Below, piece after piece: positions 1 through 8,439 of a DNA stretch of 64,000 nt (its first letter is position 1; the number at the start of each line of letters is the position of its first letter). Location of the stretch: assembly GCF_003185655.1 (NCBI RefSeq), contig NZ_QHJQ01000006.1:1-64000 (forward strand), given 5' to 3'. The position numbers and the translations under genes are program-made. The notes under the pieces were generated by a model. The model made no database searches, was not told the origin of the DNA, and saw nothing but the letters and a program-made list of their open reading frames with translations. Origin of the DNA: Coraliomargarita sinensis. Lineage in GTDB: Bacteria > Verrucomicrobiota > Verrucomicrobiia > Opitutales > Coraliomargaritaceae.

Positions 1-2
1 AC

Positions 3-200
3 ACCGGGCTCAGCCCATTGATCAAACTCGCCAACTCACTGACCCAGTGGACCGAACCAATCACGCTCATGTGGCGATTCTCCAAAAACAACGCCGTCAC
101 CGAAGGCTTCCACAGAAAAATGAAACTCATACAAAGACGCGCATACGGCTTCAAAAACTTTGATAACTACCGACTCAGAGTCATCGCCCAGTGCGGTTAA
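3..200 (+). pseudogene. ISL3-type transposase, C-terminal end (cut by window edge)
   Basis: The frame is open from the first bases of the window to a TAA at 198-200, so this is the 3' end of a longer gene that starts outside. The last ~60 residues (tail motif TEGFHRKMKLIQRRAYGF followed by NYRLRV) match the conserved C-terminus of ISL3-family DDE transposases. Whether the full element is intact cannot be seen. It is followed by a candidate terminal inverted repeat and then the tRNA-His terminator. The family call is from remembered motif similarity, not a search. Confidence 0.75.
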
Positions 201-222
201 AGATGAACCAAGAAAATAGAAA

Positions 223-258
223 GGAAATGCTCCGGTCCCCAAACTTTGGTGTAGACCC
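223..258. repeat. Candidate right terminal inverted repeat of the ISL3 element
   Basis: Downstream of the transposase stop the sequence ends in ggtgtagaccc. Read inward on the other strand it starts GGGTCTACACC and continues AAAGTTTGGGG, which resembles the terminal repeats of ISL3 elements. The 8 bases after it (tataaata) would be the target duplication, but the left end is outside the window, so this is unproven. Confidence 0.45.
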
Positions 259-261
259 TAT

Positions 262-294
262 AAATAAAGTAAGCCCTTCAAATTGAAGGGCTTA
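262..294 (-). terminator. Intrinsic terminator of tRNA-His
   Basis: Positions 270-294 form a near-perfect palindrome with arms TAAGCCCTTC and GAAGGGCTTA around a short A/T centre. On the minus strand it is followed by a T-rich stretch (TTTATTTA, from 269 downwards). It lies 10 bases past the tRNA 3' end, so it is best read as the tRNA terminator. The IS end lies just beyond it. Confidence 0.8.
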
Positions 295-303
295 CATGAA
301 AAT

Positions 304-381
304 TGGGGTGGAAGACGGGACTCGAACCCGCGACCCTCGGTACCACAAACCGATGCTCTAACCAACTGAGCTACATCCACC
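304..381 (-). tRNA. tRNA-His (anticodon GTG)
   Basis: The minus strand folds as a full cloverleaf. The acceptor stem is GTGGATG/CTTCCAC with one T-T mismatch, the D arm contains TAGCTCAGTTGGTTAGAGC, the anticodon stem is TCGGT/ACCGA with loop TTGTGGT (anticodon GTG), and the T arm contains GGGTTCGAACCC. The extra 5' G (381) opposite discriminator C (307) is the histidine tRNA identity element. CCA is encoded at 304-306. A terminator follows immediately. Confidence 0.96.
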
Positions 382-423
382 ATCTGGAGAAAGGTGCGAA
401 GCGCATCCTCCCGAAAGATTGGG

Positions 424-452
424 AATGCTCTGATTTCGGAGACCGTTGTCAA
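424..452 (-). promoter_or_regulatory. Possible promoter of tRNA-His
   Basis: On the minus strand a perfect TTGACA (447-452) is followed after 17 bases by AGCATT (424-429), a weak -10. The predicted start would be about 35 bases upstream of the mature tRNA. The -10 is poor, so confidence is limited. Confidence 0.4.
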
Positions 453-472
453 TAATCCGTTACAGATTTTTT

Positions 473-739
473 CTACCAATCGAGTCGCTGTATTTCTACA
501 GCGACATCGAGGTTGGCAGCGCTGTCCCCGCGATAGCTTCCCGATAGCGGCCTCACATCGGCATAGTCCCGGCCGTGTGCCACCTTAATATAGGTTTCGT
601 CCGTTTTTCGGTTATGGGTCGGGTCCTGCCCCACCCAACCGATGCCCGGAAGGTAGCATTCCAACCAGGCATGCGAGGCAAGGTTGTCGTCCTCGGTACC
701 GACTCTCGTCTTTTCGACCCAGAAATAACCGCTGACGAA
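473..739 (-). pseudogene. Remnant: C-terminal piece of a transglutaminase-like protein
   Basis: Immediately after the TAA of the lipoprotein gene, the same frame stays open for 88 residues. It reads as the end of a bacterial transglutaminase-like (cysteine protease fold) protein: VSGYFWVEK, then SHAWLECYLPGIGWVGQDPT, then an HGRDYADVRPLSG segment, closing at TAG 473-475. The HAW histidine and the downstream D are the usual His/Asp catalytic positions, but the N-terminal half with the catalytic Cys is absent. There is no own start codon at the 5' edge, so it is most likely a deletion remnant. Confidence 0.72.
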
Positions 740-1336
740 TTACTCACTTCGAAGTGCTTTTTCGATATCGAGAGCAAGTTGCTGAAGCGCTTCATTGTAA
801 GCCCCAATAAGCGTTTCTGGTTCACCAACAGTCCATTCTAAGGACTCCGACACGAATTGGCCGGAAACGGTGTTTTCATTCGTACGTTTTAAAGACCAGC
901 GTACAACGACGTGCACATCACCCAAATCCGTTGCTCCAAAACTTTGAAAATAAAGTGAAAGACGGGATGCTTCCGTTGACGTATTCGGCCATGGGTAATA
1001 CCCGATAATCGTACCGATATCCGAGCCTGAGAAATACATAGACATGGCACGCGCGATTCCTTCAGCGAGGGGCTCGGCCCAACGGGAACCTGTCATACTC
1101 TCCACTTCTCCGCTGGCCGAACGGTAACTCAAGCGCTTATCGTCGAGGTAGGTCGGTACTTGCGGACGCATGATATAAATAACTTCTCCCGACTTCAGGT
1201 TTGGCACATCAAGAGTCATACCCACGGGGCCCAAAGTGAAGCTCTCGCTCTGCGAAGGTACCGGTTTTAAATTAACACAACCCCAAAAGCCGAACAAACA
1301 GAGTGAAACTGTAAAAATAAACGCTGCTTTATGCAT
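740..1336 (-). CDS. ABC-transport auxiliary lipoprotein (PqiC/YmbA-like)
   Basis: A 198-residue protein with a lipoprotein signal: a hydrophobic stretch and FWGC with lipidation Cys20. The body matches the layout of the 'ABC-type transport auxiliary lipoprotein' family (PqiC/YmbA, DUF330), including the early IYIMRPQVPTYLDDKRLSYR strand. It is the last gene of a leftward four-gene Mla-like operon, 12 bases after the MCE gene. In this family the lipoprotein sits at the outer membrane and works with the MCE protein in lipid movement between membranes. The stop codon is directly followed, in frame, by a transglutaminase remnant. Confidence 0.8.
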   Translation of the reverse strand: MHKAAFIFTVSLCLFGFWGCVNLKPVPSQSESFTLGPVGMTLDVPNLKSGEVIYIMRPQVPTYLDDKRLSYRSASGEVESMTGSRWAEPLAEGIARAMSMYFSGSDIGTIIGYYPWPNTSTEASRLSLYFQSFGATDLGDVHVVVRWSLKRTNENTVSGQFVSESLEWTVGEPETLIGAYNEALQQLALDIEKALRSE

Positions 1337-1348
1337 ATAAGTGATAGG

Positions 1349-2359
1349 CTACTCCGGATTTGGACGACCGGTCAGGATTGAATTGGGATTTTCCTCGAGA
1401 TAATCAGACAAGGCTCGTATGGAGCGGGCGGCACGGGTCAACTCGCGTAGCATTGATTCAAGCTCGTAGCGCAGGCTCCCGTCCGGCGCCATCATTTCAT
1501 CCGCTTGAGTTGTCAGTTTTTGCAAGCCCTGGAGTGTCGTCGTCAGGCTGGACGTCCAGGTATTGAGTTTTTCCGCTAAAGGACCGTCCTCGATATTGAA
1601 GGATTTCACCGTCCGGGAAATCTCTCTCATGGCCTCTTGAGCATCTTCGATGGTTTGCGAAAATTCCCCGGACTGCATGAAGGTCGTCACCGAATCAGCC
1701 GCTTTGGTCACAGAGCGACTGATTTCCCTGGAATCAATTCCCTCCAGAACCACTGCCGTATTTTCAAGAACACGGTTAACATTATTGTTCAGTTGATCGA
1801 TATCCAACTCACTGAGATCCGCAATAATGGCCGCGACATCGTCGGTAATCTCGTCGAGCGAGGAACTGAGTGTCGGGATTTCCATCATTTCACTGTCTCC
1901 GACCAAGTGCCACTGCAGTCCGTTGCTGCGTTCCGGATCAAAACTGAATTCTACAAAAAGCTGGCCCGTAATAAAACTCTCCAAGCTCAATTCAGCAACC
2001 AACCCGCGATCAATCGAATCCTTGATAAATACTGGATCAAAAGCCTCATCCATCACACCGAGATCATTTTCAAGACGTGTGCGATCGATCTTGATAATAA
2101 CCGGGATGGCCGTCGAATCGGAATGCTGCCCTTGTGCCCGGATCATGATGCGCTCCACCGAACCGACCGGCACACCGCGAAACTTAACCAGCGAACCTTC
2201 GTTGAGCCCGTTCACCGATTGATCAAAAAAAAGAATGAATCGTGTATTTTTACCAAGAAAGCTGGAGGAGCCCAAAAACATCACCATACCTACCAGAAGC
2301 AGCAGCGAAGCCGCAACAAAAGCACCGATTAATCTAGGACTGGGTCGATTCATGTTCAA
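1349..2359 (-). CDS. mlaD: MCE-domain protein, MlaD-like lipid transport component
   Basis: A 336-residue protein with one N-terminal membrane segment (about residues 10-31) and an MCE/MlaD domain (about 35-125) containing the typical GLNEGSLVKFRGVPVGSV. A long helical C-terminal part (about 170-320) may form a coiled bundle. MCE proteins sit in the inner membrane, assemble as hexamers and pass phospholipids across the periplasm with the MlaE permease and MlaF ATPase, both encoded just upstream. It is longer than E. coli MlaD (~180 residues), more like MCE proteins of other phyla that pair with a PqiC-type lipoprotein. Confidence 0.88.
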   Translation of the reverse strand: MNMNRPSPRLIGAFVAASLLLLVGMVMFLGSSSFLGKNTRFILFFDQSVNGLNEGSLVKFRGVPVGSVERIMIRAQGQHSDSTAIPVIIKIDRTRLENDLGVMDEAFDPVFIKDSIDRGLVAELSLESFITGQLFVEFSFDPERSNGLQWHLVGDSEMMEIPTLSSSLDEITDDVAAIIADLSELDIDQLNNNVNRVLENTAVVLEGIDSREISRSVTKAADSVTTFMQSGEFSQTIEDAQEAMREISRTVKSFNIEDGPLAEKLNTWTSSLTTTLQGLQKLTTQADEMMAPDGSLRYELESMLRELTRAARSIRALSDYLEENPNSILTGRPNPE

Positions 2360-2395
2360 TTAATTCGAGTGTTCTGAGCTAATGTGTGGATTTGT

Positions 2396-3181
2396 TCAAT
2401 CATTTGCTGGATCCCGCCCTTCGTGACCAAGCTCGCCCCGTTTAAGGAAATTCCGTACTTTACCGTCAACCGAGTCGTCATCGATGAGGTCGTTCGGGTT
2501 CCCGTCACACAGTGCAGACTTCGTATCCGCGTCCAGAAAGAGCGCGCTGTCGGCTATGGCAAAAATGCTGGACAGTTCATGGGTCACCACGACCACAGTC
2601 GCGCCAAGAGCGTCACGCAGCTCGAGAATCAAATCATCCAGCCGACGGGAGCTGAGCGGATCCAGCCCGGCAGATGGCTCATCGAAAAACAATATCTGAG
2701 GATCCAGGGCGATCGCACGTGCGAGACCGGCCCGCTTACGCATTCCGCCACTGAGCTCAGAGGGATAGCGTTGCCCGAATCCGGCCAGTCCCACCAATGA
2801 GAGTTTGAATTCCACAACGTCACGAATCTCGTCCCTCGTTAGCTTTGTGTAAGACTCCAGAGGAAGCGCGACGTTCTCGGCGACACTCATCGAACTCCAA
2901 AGCGCGCCCCCCTGAAACAATACCCCGAAGCGTCGGCAGAAACTATCTCCGACCGTTTCCTCGGGGTCGAACAACGCGCCGTCGTAAAAAATTTGCCCCT
3001 GGCGGCTGCGCTCAAGTCCAATCATATGCTTCAGCAAAGTACTTTTGCCGCAACCACTGCCCCCCATGATCACTTTCACCTCACCCCGTTTCACGGAAAA
3101 GTTCAGCGACTTCATGACGACAAAATCACCATAGGCCATGGTTAGATTCTTCACCGAAATTTTCTGTAGAGTATCCTCCAT
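2396..3181 (-). CDS. mlaF: ABC transporter ATP-binding protein, MlaF-like
   Basis: A 261-residue ABC ATPase. Walker A is GGSGCGKST (residues 40-48), the signature is LSGGMRKR, Walker B is ILFFDEPSAGLDP, and the switch histidine is in VVTHEL. The GMRKR form of the signature is typical of Mla/Ttg2-type ATPases. It starts 2 bases after the permease stop codon, so the two are probably co-translated. It powers the phospholipid transporter formed with the MlaE- and MlaD-like proteins. Confidence 0.93.
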   Translation of the reverse strand: MEDTLQKISVKNLTMAYGDFVVMKSLNFSVKRGEVKVIMGGSGCGKSTLLKHMIGLERSRQGQIFYDGALFDPEETVGDSFCRRFGVLFQGGALWSSMSVAENVALPLESYTKLTRDEIRDVVEFKLSLVGLAGFGQRYPSELSGGMRKRAGLARAIALDPQILFFDEPSAGLDPLSSRRLDDLILELRDALGATVVVVTHELSSIFAIADSALFLDADTKSALCDGNPNDLIDDDSVDGKVRNFLKRGELGHEGRDPAND

Positions 3182-3183
3182 GA

Positions 3184-4338
3184 TTATACTCCCAGGATGT
3201 GAAACATTACTGCGAAAACCGCATCAGCAATCACGATCCAGGTGATGGCAGTCACCACTGCCGAGGTCGCGGCCAAGCCCACTGCGGTGGCATCTTTCCC
3301 GCAGTTCAATCCACGGTAGCAGCCTGCCATCGCAACAATCAGGCCGAAAACCGCGCTTTTGAAAATTCCCACCGCGAAATCAGTCGTCGAAACGGCATGA
3401 TCAATTTGATTGATGTACTGGGTCACACTGACATCTGAAATTGTGGTTGCCACCACCATGCCCCCGGCGATCGAAACCGCATTGGCGAAGACACAGAGCA
3501 GCGGCATCATCAAAACCATGGCGATGACCCGTGGCAGCACGAGAAACTGCATGGGCGATATGCCGAAAGTTGTCAGTGCATCGATCTCTTCATTCACCTT
3601 CATGCTTCCGATTTGTGCGGCAAAGGCCGCCCCGGTGCGACCAGCCATAATGACTCCCGCCATAACCGCAGCCAACTCACGGGTCGTGGCGAGCCCCACC
3701 AGGTCCGCAACGTAGATATCGGCGGCGAATTTCTGAAGCTGGATCACACCAATAAAAGCGATGATCAAACCAGTCAGAAAGCTCAGTAAGGAGACAATGG
3801 GCACTGCCGTAGCCCCCGTGGTTTGAAGAATAAAGAGGAAATCCTGACGGCGTATTTTCGCCCTGCCGGTGACAAAGGCCAGAAGGTCGAGCACAAGCTC
3901 ACCGGAAAAAGCAAGATAGCGCATCACGCCGTCCAGTACGCCGAGAGATTTTTGGCCCAGACTCGAAAGCCAGTCCCTTCCTTTGAATCCTCCCGTACTC
4001 TCGTTTTTCGGTACCACACGGGACAAGCGAACAAGATTTTGCACCCCCTCCGGTAAATCTCCCAGATGGCAATTAAGGCCGTTTTCGTTCGCCCAGTCCT
4101 GACACGCCCGGACGAAAATCAACAGGCCCGTATCCCATGATTGAAGACAGTGAATATCAAAATGTATCGATTTGTAAGCCGACGGATCTACCTTGGACAG
4201 CACATCCGGCAGCTTCGGGCGTTGCCGGGAAAGCAACCAACGACCGGACAGATGCAGCACCAGCACACCCGCATCGTCAGCTGAGCCCCGACTGGAGGCC
4301 AGACACGCCGCTTGATCTTGCTCATCGGTCGTCATCAA
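3184..4338 (-). CDS. mlaE: MlaE-family permease with N-terminal STAS domain
   Basis: A 384-residue protein. Residues ~20-115 look like a STAS domain (strand VLVLHLSGRWLL, then IHFDIHCLQSWDTGLL). From ~140 on it is an MlaE permease with several membrane segments and the family's GRTGAAFAAQIGSMKVNEEI motif. It is the inner-membrane channel part of the lipid transporter and the first gene of the operon. In E. coli STAS protein (MlaB) and permease are separate; here they are fused, as is common outside Proteobacteria. Confidence 0.92.
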   Translation of the reverse strand: MMTTDEQDQAACLASSRGSADDAGVLVLHLSGRWLLSRQRPKLPDVLSKVDPSAYKSIHFDIHCLQSWDTGLLIFVRACQDWANENGLNCHLGDLPEGVQNLVRLSRVVPKNESTGGFKGRDWLSSLGQKSLGVLDGVMRYLAFSGELVLDLLAFVTGRAKIRRQDFLFILQTTGATAVPIVSLLSFLTGLIIAFIGVIQLQKFAADIYVADLVGLATTRELAAVMAGVIMAGRTGAAFAAQIGSMKVNEEIDALTTFGISPMQFLVLPRVIAMVLMMPLLCVFANAVSIAGGMVVATTISDVSVTQYINQIDHAVSTTDFAVGIFKSAVFGLIVAMAGCYRGLNCGKDATAVGLAATSAVVTAITWIVIADAVFAVMFHILGV

Positions 4339-4444
4339 ATTAAATAATGCGCATCACTCCTTCGCTTGCCATAACTGTATGACATGCCCATTCAGTAGAC
4401 GCAAAGGTGGACCATACACCCTCTTGAATAAAGCACTTTTTCTC

Positions 4445-5092
4445 ATGCAAAACATCCTTTTCGACCTCGACGGCACATTGATCGACCACTTCAGCGCAAT
4501 ACACCGTGGCGTTGCCTATGCACAACAAAAGCTTGGGCTTCCCGAAAGCGATTATGCCACCGTACGTGCAACGGTGGGCGGCTCGGTGCCGATTACCCTG
4601 GGTAAGCTCTGCGGCGAAGAACATGTCGAGGCCGCCATCCCCTATTTCCGGGATCACTTCGCCGAGATCATGTATGATGACGTCGAAATTATACCCGGGA
4701 GCGACTGGTTACTCAAAGCCCTCAAGACGAACGGGCATAAGCTCGGTGTATTCACCAACAAATACGAGACCCATGCCGCGGCCATACTCGAGCATCTTGG
4801 CTTAGCTCAATATCTCGACGTCATAGTCGGCACCGGACACGGCCATGGCCATCGCAAGCCGGACCCGCGTTTTACCATGGAAGCTCTTGAGCGCATGGCT
4901 TGCGCTTCCGATGAAGCTGCCATGGTCGGCGACTCTCCCTACGACTTTGCGGCCGCACAAGCCGGCTGTCTGCCCTGCTATCTCCTGGCCACGGGCAGCC
5001 ACACCGCTGAACAATTGGCGGATGCAACCGGCAGCTCCACAATTTTCAATGACCTGCGAGAACTGGGTGAACGCGTTTTTTCAATTACTTAA
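4445..5092 (+). CDS. HAD-superfamily hydrolase (phosphoglycolate phosphatase-like), copy 1
   Basis: A 215-residue protein if started at ATG 4445, which puts the catalytic motif FDLDGTLID at residues 6-14 (nucleophile Asp7, acid/base Asp9). An in-frame upstream ATG at 4379 would add 22 residues unlike the family. Motif II is VFTNK, motif III is the Lys in HRKPDP, and motif IV is MVGDSPYDFAAA. The helical cap after motif I marks HAD subfamily IA. Substrate is unknown; phosphoglycolate or another small sugar phosphate is likely. A paralogue follows 14 bases downstream. Confidence 0.85.
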   Translation: MQNILFDLDGTLIDHFSAIHRGVAYAQQKLGLPESDYATVRATVGGSVPITLGKLCGEEHVEAAIPYFRDHFAEIMYDDVEIIPGSDWLLKALKTNGHKLGVFTNKYETHAAAILEHLGLAQYLDVIVGTGHGHGHRKPDPRFTMEALERMACASDEAAMVGDSPYDFAAAQAGCLPCYLLATGSHTAEQLADATGSSTIFNDLRELGERVFSIT

Positions 5093-5106
5093 TCCTCGGC
5101 GACTGC

Positions 5107-5757
5107 ATGAACCGACCACTACCAAAAGCCGTCCTCTGGGATATGGACGGTACCCTTATTGATCAAACTGCGCCCATTATTCAGTGCTACACGGAAGTCA
5201 TCACTGCACTGGGGCATACCGCACCCGACACCGACGTCATTCGTCGCAGCCTCGGCGGACCGATGGCATCGACCATGGGTCTTTTTGTTGAAAATGAGCG
5301 CATGGAAGAAGCCTGCCTGGCTTTCCGCAAACGCTTTCCCGAAATCATGCTGGACGGACTGATTATATTGCCCGGTGCACTTGAATTGATCGACTTTTTT
5401 GCCGGAAAAGAATGTCCGCAGGCCATCTTTACCAACAAACATGGCGAAACCGCGCGTGCTGTGAGCAAGCACTGCGGTTTCTCCCGGAAAATAAAGGTTT
5501 GTATCGGTAACACTGATACTGAATGGGCCAAGCCCGATCCTAAGCTGACAAACTACGTACTCGAACAGATAAAAGCGCAAAGTGAAGGTGCCATTTTGAT
5601 CGGTGACTCGCCCACGGATGCAGAGACCGCACGGAATGCCAATCTGATTTTCTACGGTGTCAGTACCGGCGCGCACAGCGTTGAGGAGCTTAGAGCCGGC
5701 GGTGCCGAGATGGCCTGCCAAAGCCTTGAAGATCTATTACATCGCTTTAACGCGTAA
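5107..5757 (+). CDS. HAD-superfamily hydrolase, copy 2
   Basis: A 216-residue HAD-IA phosphatase with motif I WDMDGTLID (Asp12/Asp14), motif II IFTNKHG, motif III Lys in WAKPDPK and motif IV LIGDSPTDAETA. Length and motif spacing match the preceding gene, suggesting an old tandem duplication that has diverged. Probably co-transcribed with it. Substrate unknown. It ends 53 bases before the converging sufS gene. Confidence 0.85.
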   Translation: MNRPLPKAVLWDMDGTLIDQTAPIIQCYTEVITALGHTAPDTDVIRRSLGGPMASTMGLFVENERMEEACLAFRKRFPEIMLDGLIILPGALELIDFFAGKECPQAIFTNKHGETARAVSKHCGFSRKIKVCIGNTDTEWAKPDPKLTNYVLEQIKAQSEGAILIGDSPTDAETARNANLIFYGVSTGAHSVEELRAGGAEMACQSLEDLLHRFNA

Positions 5758-5810
5758 TGCGGGCGGACGCCTGTTCTACAGCCCCCGCCCTAGCAGGATA
5801 AAAATCTTAA

Positions 5811-7052
5811 TTAGCCGAAAAAGCGCTGCAGTTTTTTCACGGCATTGGCCAATCGTTCGACGTCGTCGAAGTTATTATAAAAGGCAAACGAAGCTCGCGC
5901 GGTGGCAGGTAAACCAAAGCGTTTGAGCAGAGGCTGGGTGCAATGGTGCCCCGCGCGTACGGCGACCCCGTCGGCATCAAGGAACGTGCCGATATCATGG
6001 GGATGAACCCCGTCGATTACAAAGGAAAGGATGGATGCTTTGTGCGGAGCCTTGCCGATGATGCGCAAATTATCCACATCGGAGAGCGCCTCAGTCGCCG
6101 CCTGAAGTAGAGCCGCTTCATGACGAAGCGCGCCATCGCGGTCCAACCGCTTGACGTATTCAATGGCGGCAGCAAGGCCGATCACCCCCGCAATATGCGG
6201 CGTTCCGGCTTCGAATTTTGCCGGAATAGGTTTGTAAGTAGTCCCTCCGAAATCGACCTGCTCGATCATGTCGCCCCCGCTCTCGTAAGGCGGAAATTTC
6301 TCCAACCATTCCCGCTTGCCCCAGAGCACCCCGATACCGGTCGGGCCGAAAAGCTTATGTCCGGAAAAAACAAAAAAGTCACAATTCAGCTCGGAGAGGT
6401 CCACCTGCATGTGCGGCACCGACTGGCAACCATCCAACAGTACGGGAACCCCTGCCGCATGGGCTTTTTCGATCATCGCCTGCACAGGATTGATGGTGCC
6501 GAGCGCATTGGAAACGTGAACGATGGAAAGCAGCTTTGTCCTTTCCGACAACAGGCTCTCAAACGCGTCTATGTCAATTTCGCCTGCTTCTGTTACGGGA
6601 ATCACCTTTAATTCAGCTCCCGTTTTTTCCGCAGCAATCTGCCAGGGCACAATATTGGCATGATGCTCCATGTGACTGATCAGAATCTCGTCTCCCGGCT
6701 TGAGAACTGTCTCGATGAAGCCGTGAGCGACGAGGTTTATTCCTTCCGTTGCGCCGCGGGCGAAAATAATTTCGTCAGGGTCACTGGCTCCGATAAAGTT
6801 CGCCACCGTACCACGCGCTGATTCATAAGCCTCGGTGGCTTGTTCGCTCAGGAAGTGTAAGCCCCGGTGGATGTTGGCGTTCTCCGCGCTGTAGTAGCGG
6901 GATATCGCCTCGATCACGGAGAATGGTTTCTGTGCGGTCGCTCCGCTGTCCAAATAAGTCAAGGGCTTGCCACGGACTTCCGTGCCAAGGATCGGAAAGT
7001 CAGCGCGGATTTGGGCCGGATCAAACTGTGCAATATCGCTCACGGGCATCAA
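5811..7052 (-). CDS. sufS: Cysteine desulfurase, SufS type
   Basis: A 413-residue PLP enzyme of the group II cysteine desulfurases, which take sulfur from cysteine for Fe-S cluster assembly. The PLP lysine is K233 in [10 protein letters not shown] and the persulfide cysteine is C371 in [10 protein letters not shown], both as in SufS/Csd[11 protein letters not shown] near residue 35 is also family-typical. No other suf genes are adjacent here, so it is separated from the rest of the pathway. Full length and apparently intact. Confidence 0.95.
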   Translation of the reverse strand: MMPVSDIAQFDPAQIRADFPILGTEVRGKPLTYLDSGATAQKPFSVIEAISRYYSAENANIHRGLHFLSEQATEAYESARGTVANFIGASDPDEIIFARGATEGINLVAHGFIETVLKPGDEILISHMEHHANIVPWQIAAEKTGAELKVIPVTEAGEIDIDAFESLLSERTKLLSIVHVSNALGTINPVQAMIEKAHAAGVPVLLDGCQSVPHMQVDLSELNCDFFVFSGHKLFGPTGIGVLWGKREWLEKFPPYESGGDMIEQVDFGGTTYKPIPAKFEAGTPHIAGVIGLAAAIEYVKRLDRDGALRHEAALLQAATEALSDVDNLRIIGKAPHKASILSFVIDGVHPHDIGTFLDADGVAVRAGHHCTQPLLKRFGLPATARASFAFYNNFDDVERLANAVKKLQRFFG

Positions 7053-7123
7053 TGTCTGCTCAAATTGAAGAATCTCAATGGAATTAAGTGAAAATTTCTG
7101 TCGAGGTTTACGACTAGATTAGC

Positions 7124-7828
7124 ATGGTAGGCTTAATGACACTTATGTCAAAAGAAGCACGCAGTGGTAAAATTATCGTGACCATCGTTCTACTGGCCGC
7201 AATTGCGACCGCGGCCGTGCTGGGGGTGGCCTTTTACTTTTCCAGTTCCAGCATTCATAGCCTGCTGACTGAGAATCATAAACTGAACAAAGCCATCCGA
7301 AACCTCACGGATGAACAGCAGATTGGTTTCGCCACCCTGAAGTCGCGCTCACGCAACGAACTAGGCCAGGTGGAAAGTCTGGTGCGCTTTGTACAAACGG
7401 CACCGGGAAACCCCGATGAAGTTATTAGCGAAGAGCTTTTCGTGGTCGAAGGTGAGGTGATTCACTTTGATGCTCTGATTGTTAAATTCGGCGACGAATA
7501 CGTGAAAGACGGCAAAGGTCGGGCGCTCTATCTCTGGCGTCGCATCTACGGCGATGGTGAAGCTCCATCTGAAGGCGCCCCAATTCAAAAACCGGGCCAG
7601 GCGCCGGAACGTTACAGCGCGATCACGCAGTCCCTTCGACTGAAAAATCAACCTGTCTTCTGGGAGGCAATCTGGGAATTGGCCAATAATCCCCGGCAGC
7701 TGAGCGAGTACGACATTCAGGCTGTTTTCGGAAACGCCATCTACACGCGCATGGAACCGGAAAAGGTCTACCTTTTCAAAATAAGCCCTACCGGTCAAAT
7801 CTACCCGGAAGTGCTGAGCTATCAATAA
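7124..7828 (+). CDS. Conserved-looking membrane-anchored protein of unknown function
   Basis: A 234-residue protein (219-226 if a downstream ATG at 7139 or 7148 is used). It has one N-terminal membrane segment (about residues 18-40, [19 protein letters not shown]) and then a short heptad-like helix ([17 protein letters not shown]). The remainder is a soluble domain of mixed helix and strand, probably on the outer face of the membrane. I do not recognise a family. It is divergent from sufS and its last 7 bases overlap the converging transglycosylase gene. Confidence 0.7.
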   Translation: MVGLMTLMSKEARSGKIIVTIVLLAAIATAAVLGVAFYFSSSSIHSLLTENHKLNKAIRNLTDEQQIGFATLKSRSRNELGQVESLVRFVQTAPGNPDEVISEELFVVEGEVIHFDALIVKFGDEYVKDGKGRALYLWRRIYGDGEAPSEGAPIQKPGQAPERYSAITQSLRLKNQPVFWEAIWELANNPRQLSEYDIQAVFGNAIYTRMEPEKVYLFKISPTGQIYPEVLSYQ

Positions 7829-8397
7829 TCCGCTATGGCCGGAGGCCGCACGGGTCGGATATTCCCTTCGAAAATACGTTTATAGATCTCGTTTTTCGGG
7901 GCACGCACCTGGTTGAGATCAAAGCCCCGCTTTTGCACGTAGTAGGGTCCGTAGCGATAACTGGCAGCCAGGAGAGGATAGGAAAATGCATCGTGGCGCT
8001 TCAGGAAATCACGACAAAATGCGAGATAGTCCACCCCCACTCTAATGTTGGTCTTCCAGTCCCAGGCATGACGGTAGGATTCCTCCGAAACCTCACGCCA
8101 AGCCGACTTGGTGAGCTGCATCATTCCTCGGGCGACGGAGCTGCGCGCCTTGGCATTGAGACTGCTTTCCGCCCAAGCGAGCGCGTAGACAAACTCAGGA
8201 TCGAGTCCTTTCTGATCGGAAGCCTCTTGAACATAGGTCCAAACTTTCTCTGGTGACACCTGTTCAACGCGCGAGGTCATACTTTTCGCCAGTATGAATG
8301 CCAAAACACCGACAACGATACCCAGCACGACCGCAAGACGAACCAGCATACGTTCATCGCGGAGGTAGTGATGATCCATCGGCATGGTTACCACCAT
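7822..8397 (-). CDS. Lytic transglycosylase (SLT domain), membrane-anchored
   Basis: A 191-residue protein: an N-terminal membrane anchor (about residues 19-38) and an SLT-type lysozyme fold from ~50. The catalytic glutamate is E77 in [10 protein letters not shown], followed by the family motif [11 protein letters not shown] and later AASYRYGP. Such enzymes cut peptidoglycan glycan strands. The protein is short, a minimal catalytic domain. A start at the second ATG (residue 5 or 7) is also possible. Confidence 0.9.
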   Translation of the reverse strand: MVVTMPMDHHYLRDERMLVRLAVVLGIVVGVLAFILAKSMTSRVEQVSPEKVWTYVQEASDQKGLDPEFVYALAWAESSLNAKARSSVARGMMQLTKSAWREVSEESYRHAWDWKTNIRVGVDYLAFCRDFLKRHDAFSYPLLAASYRYGPYYVQKRGFDLNQVRAPKNEIYKRIFEGNIRPVRPPAIADY

Positions 8398-8439
8398 GCG
8401 GAATTTTGCAGCTCTGACAAATAAAAGCGCGATTTAATC

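Noticed and set aside
258..479. 73-residue minus-strand open frame across the tRNA
   Set aside because: It reads through the tRNA-His gene and its promoter; the tRNA explains the conservation.
5761..5790. GGGCGG...CCGCCC stem between HAD copy 2 and sufS as a terminator
   Set aside because: A 17-base loop and no T-tract on either strand make it too weak to call.
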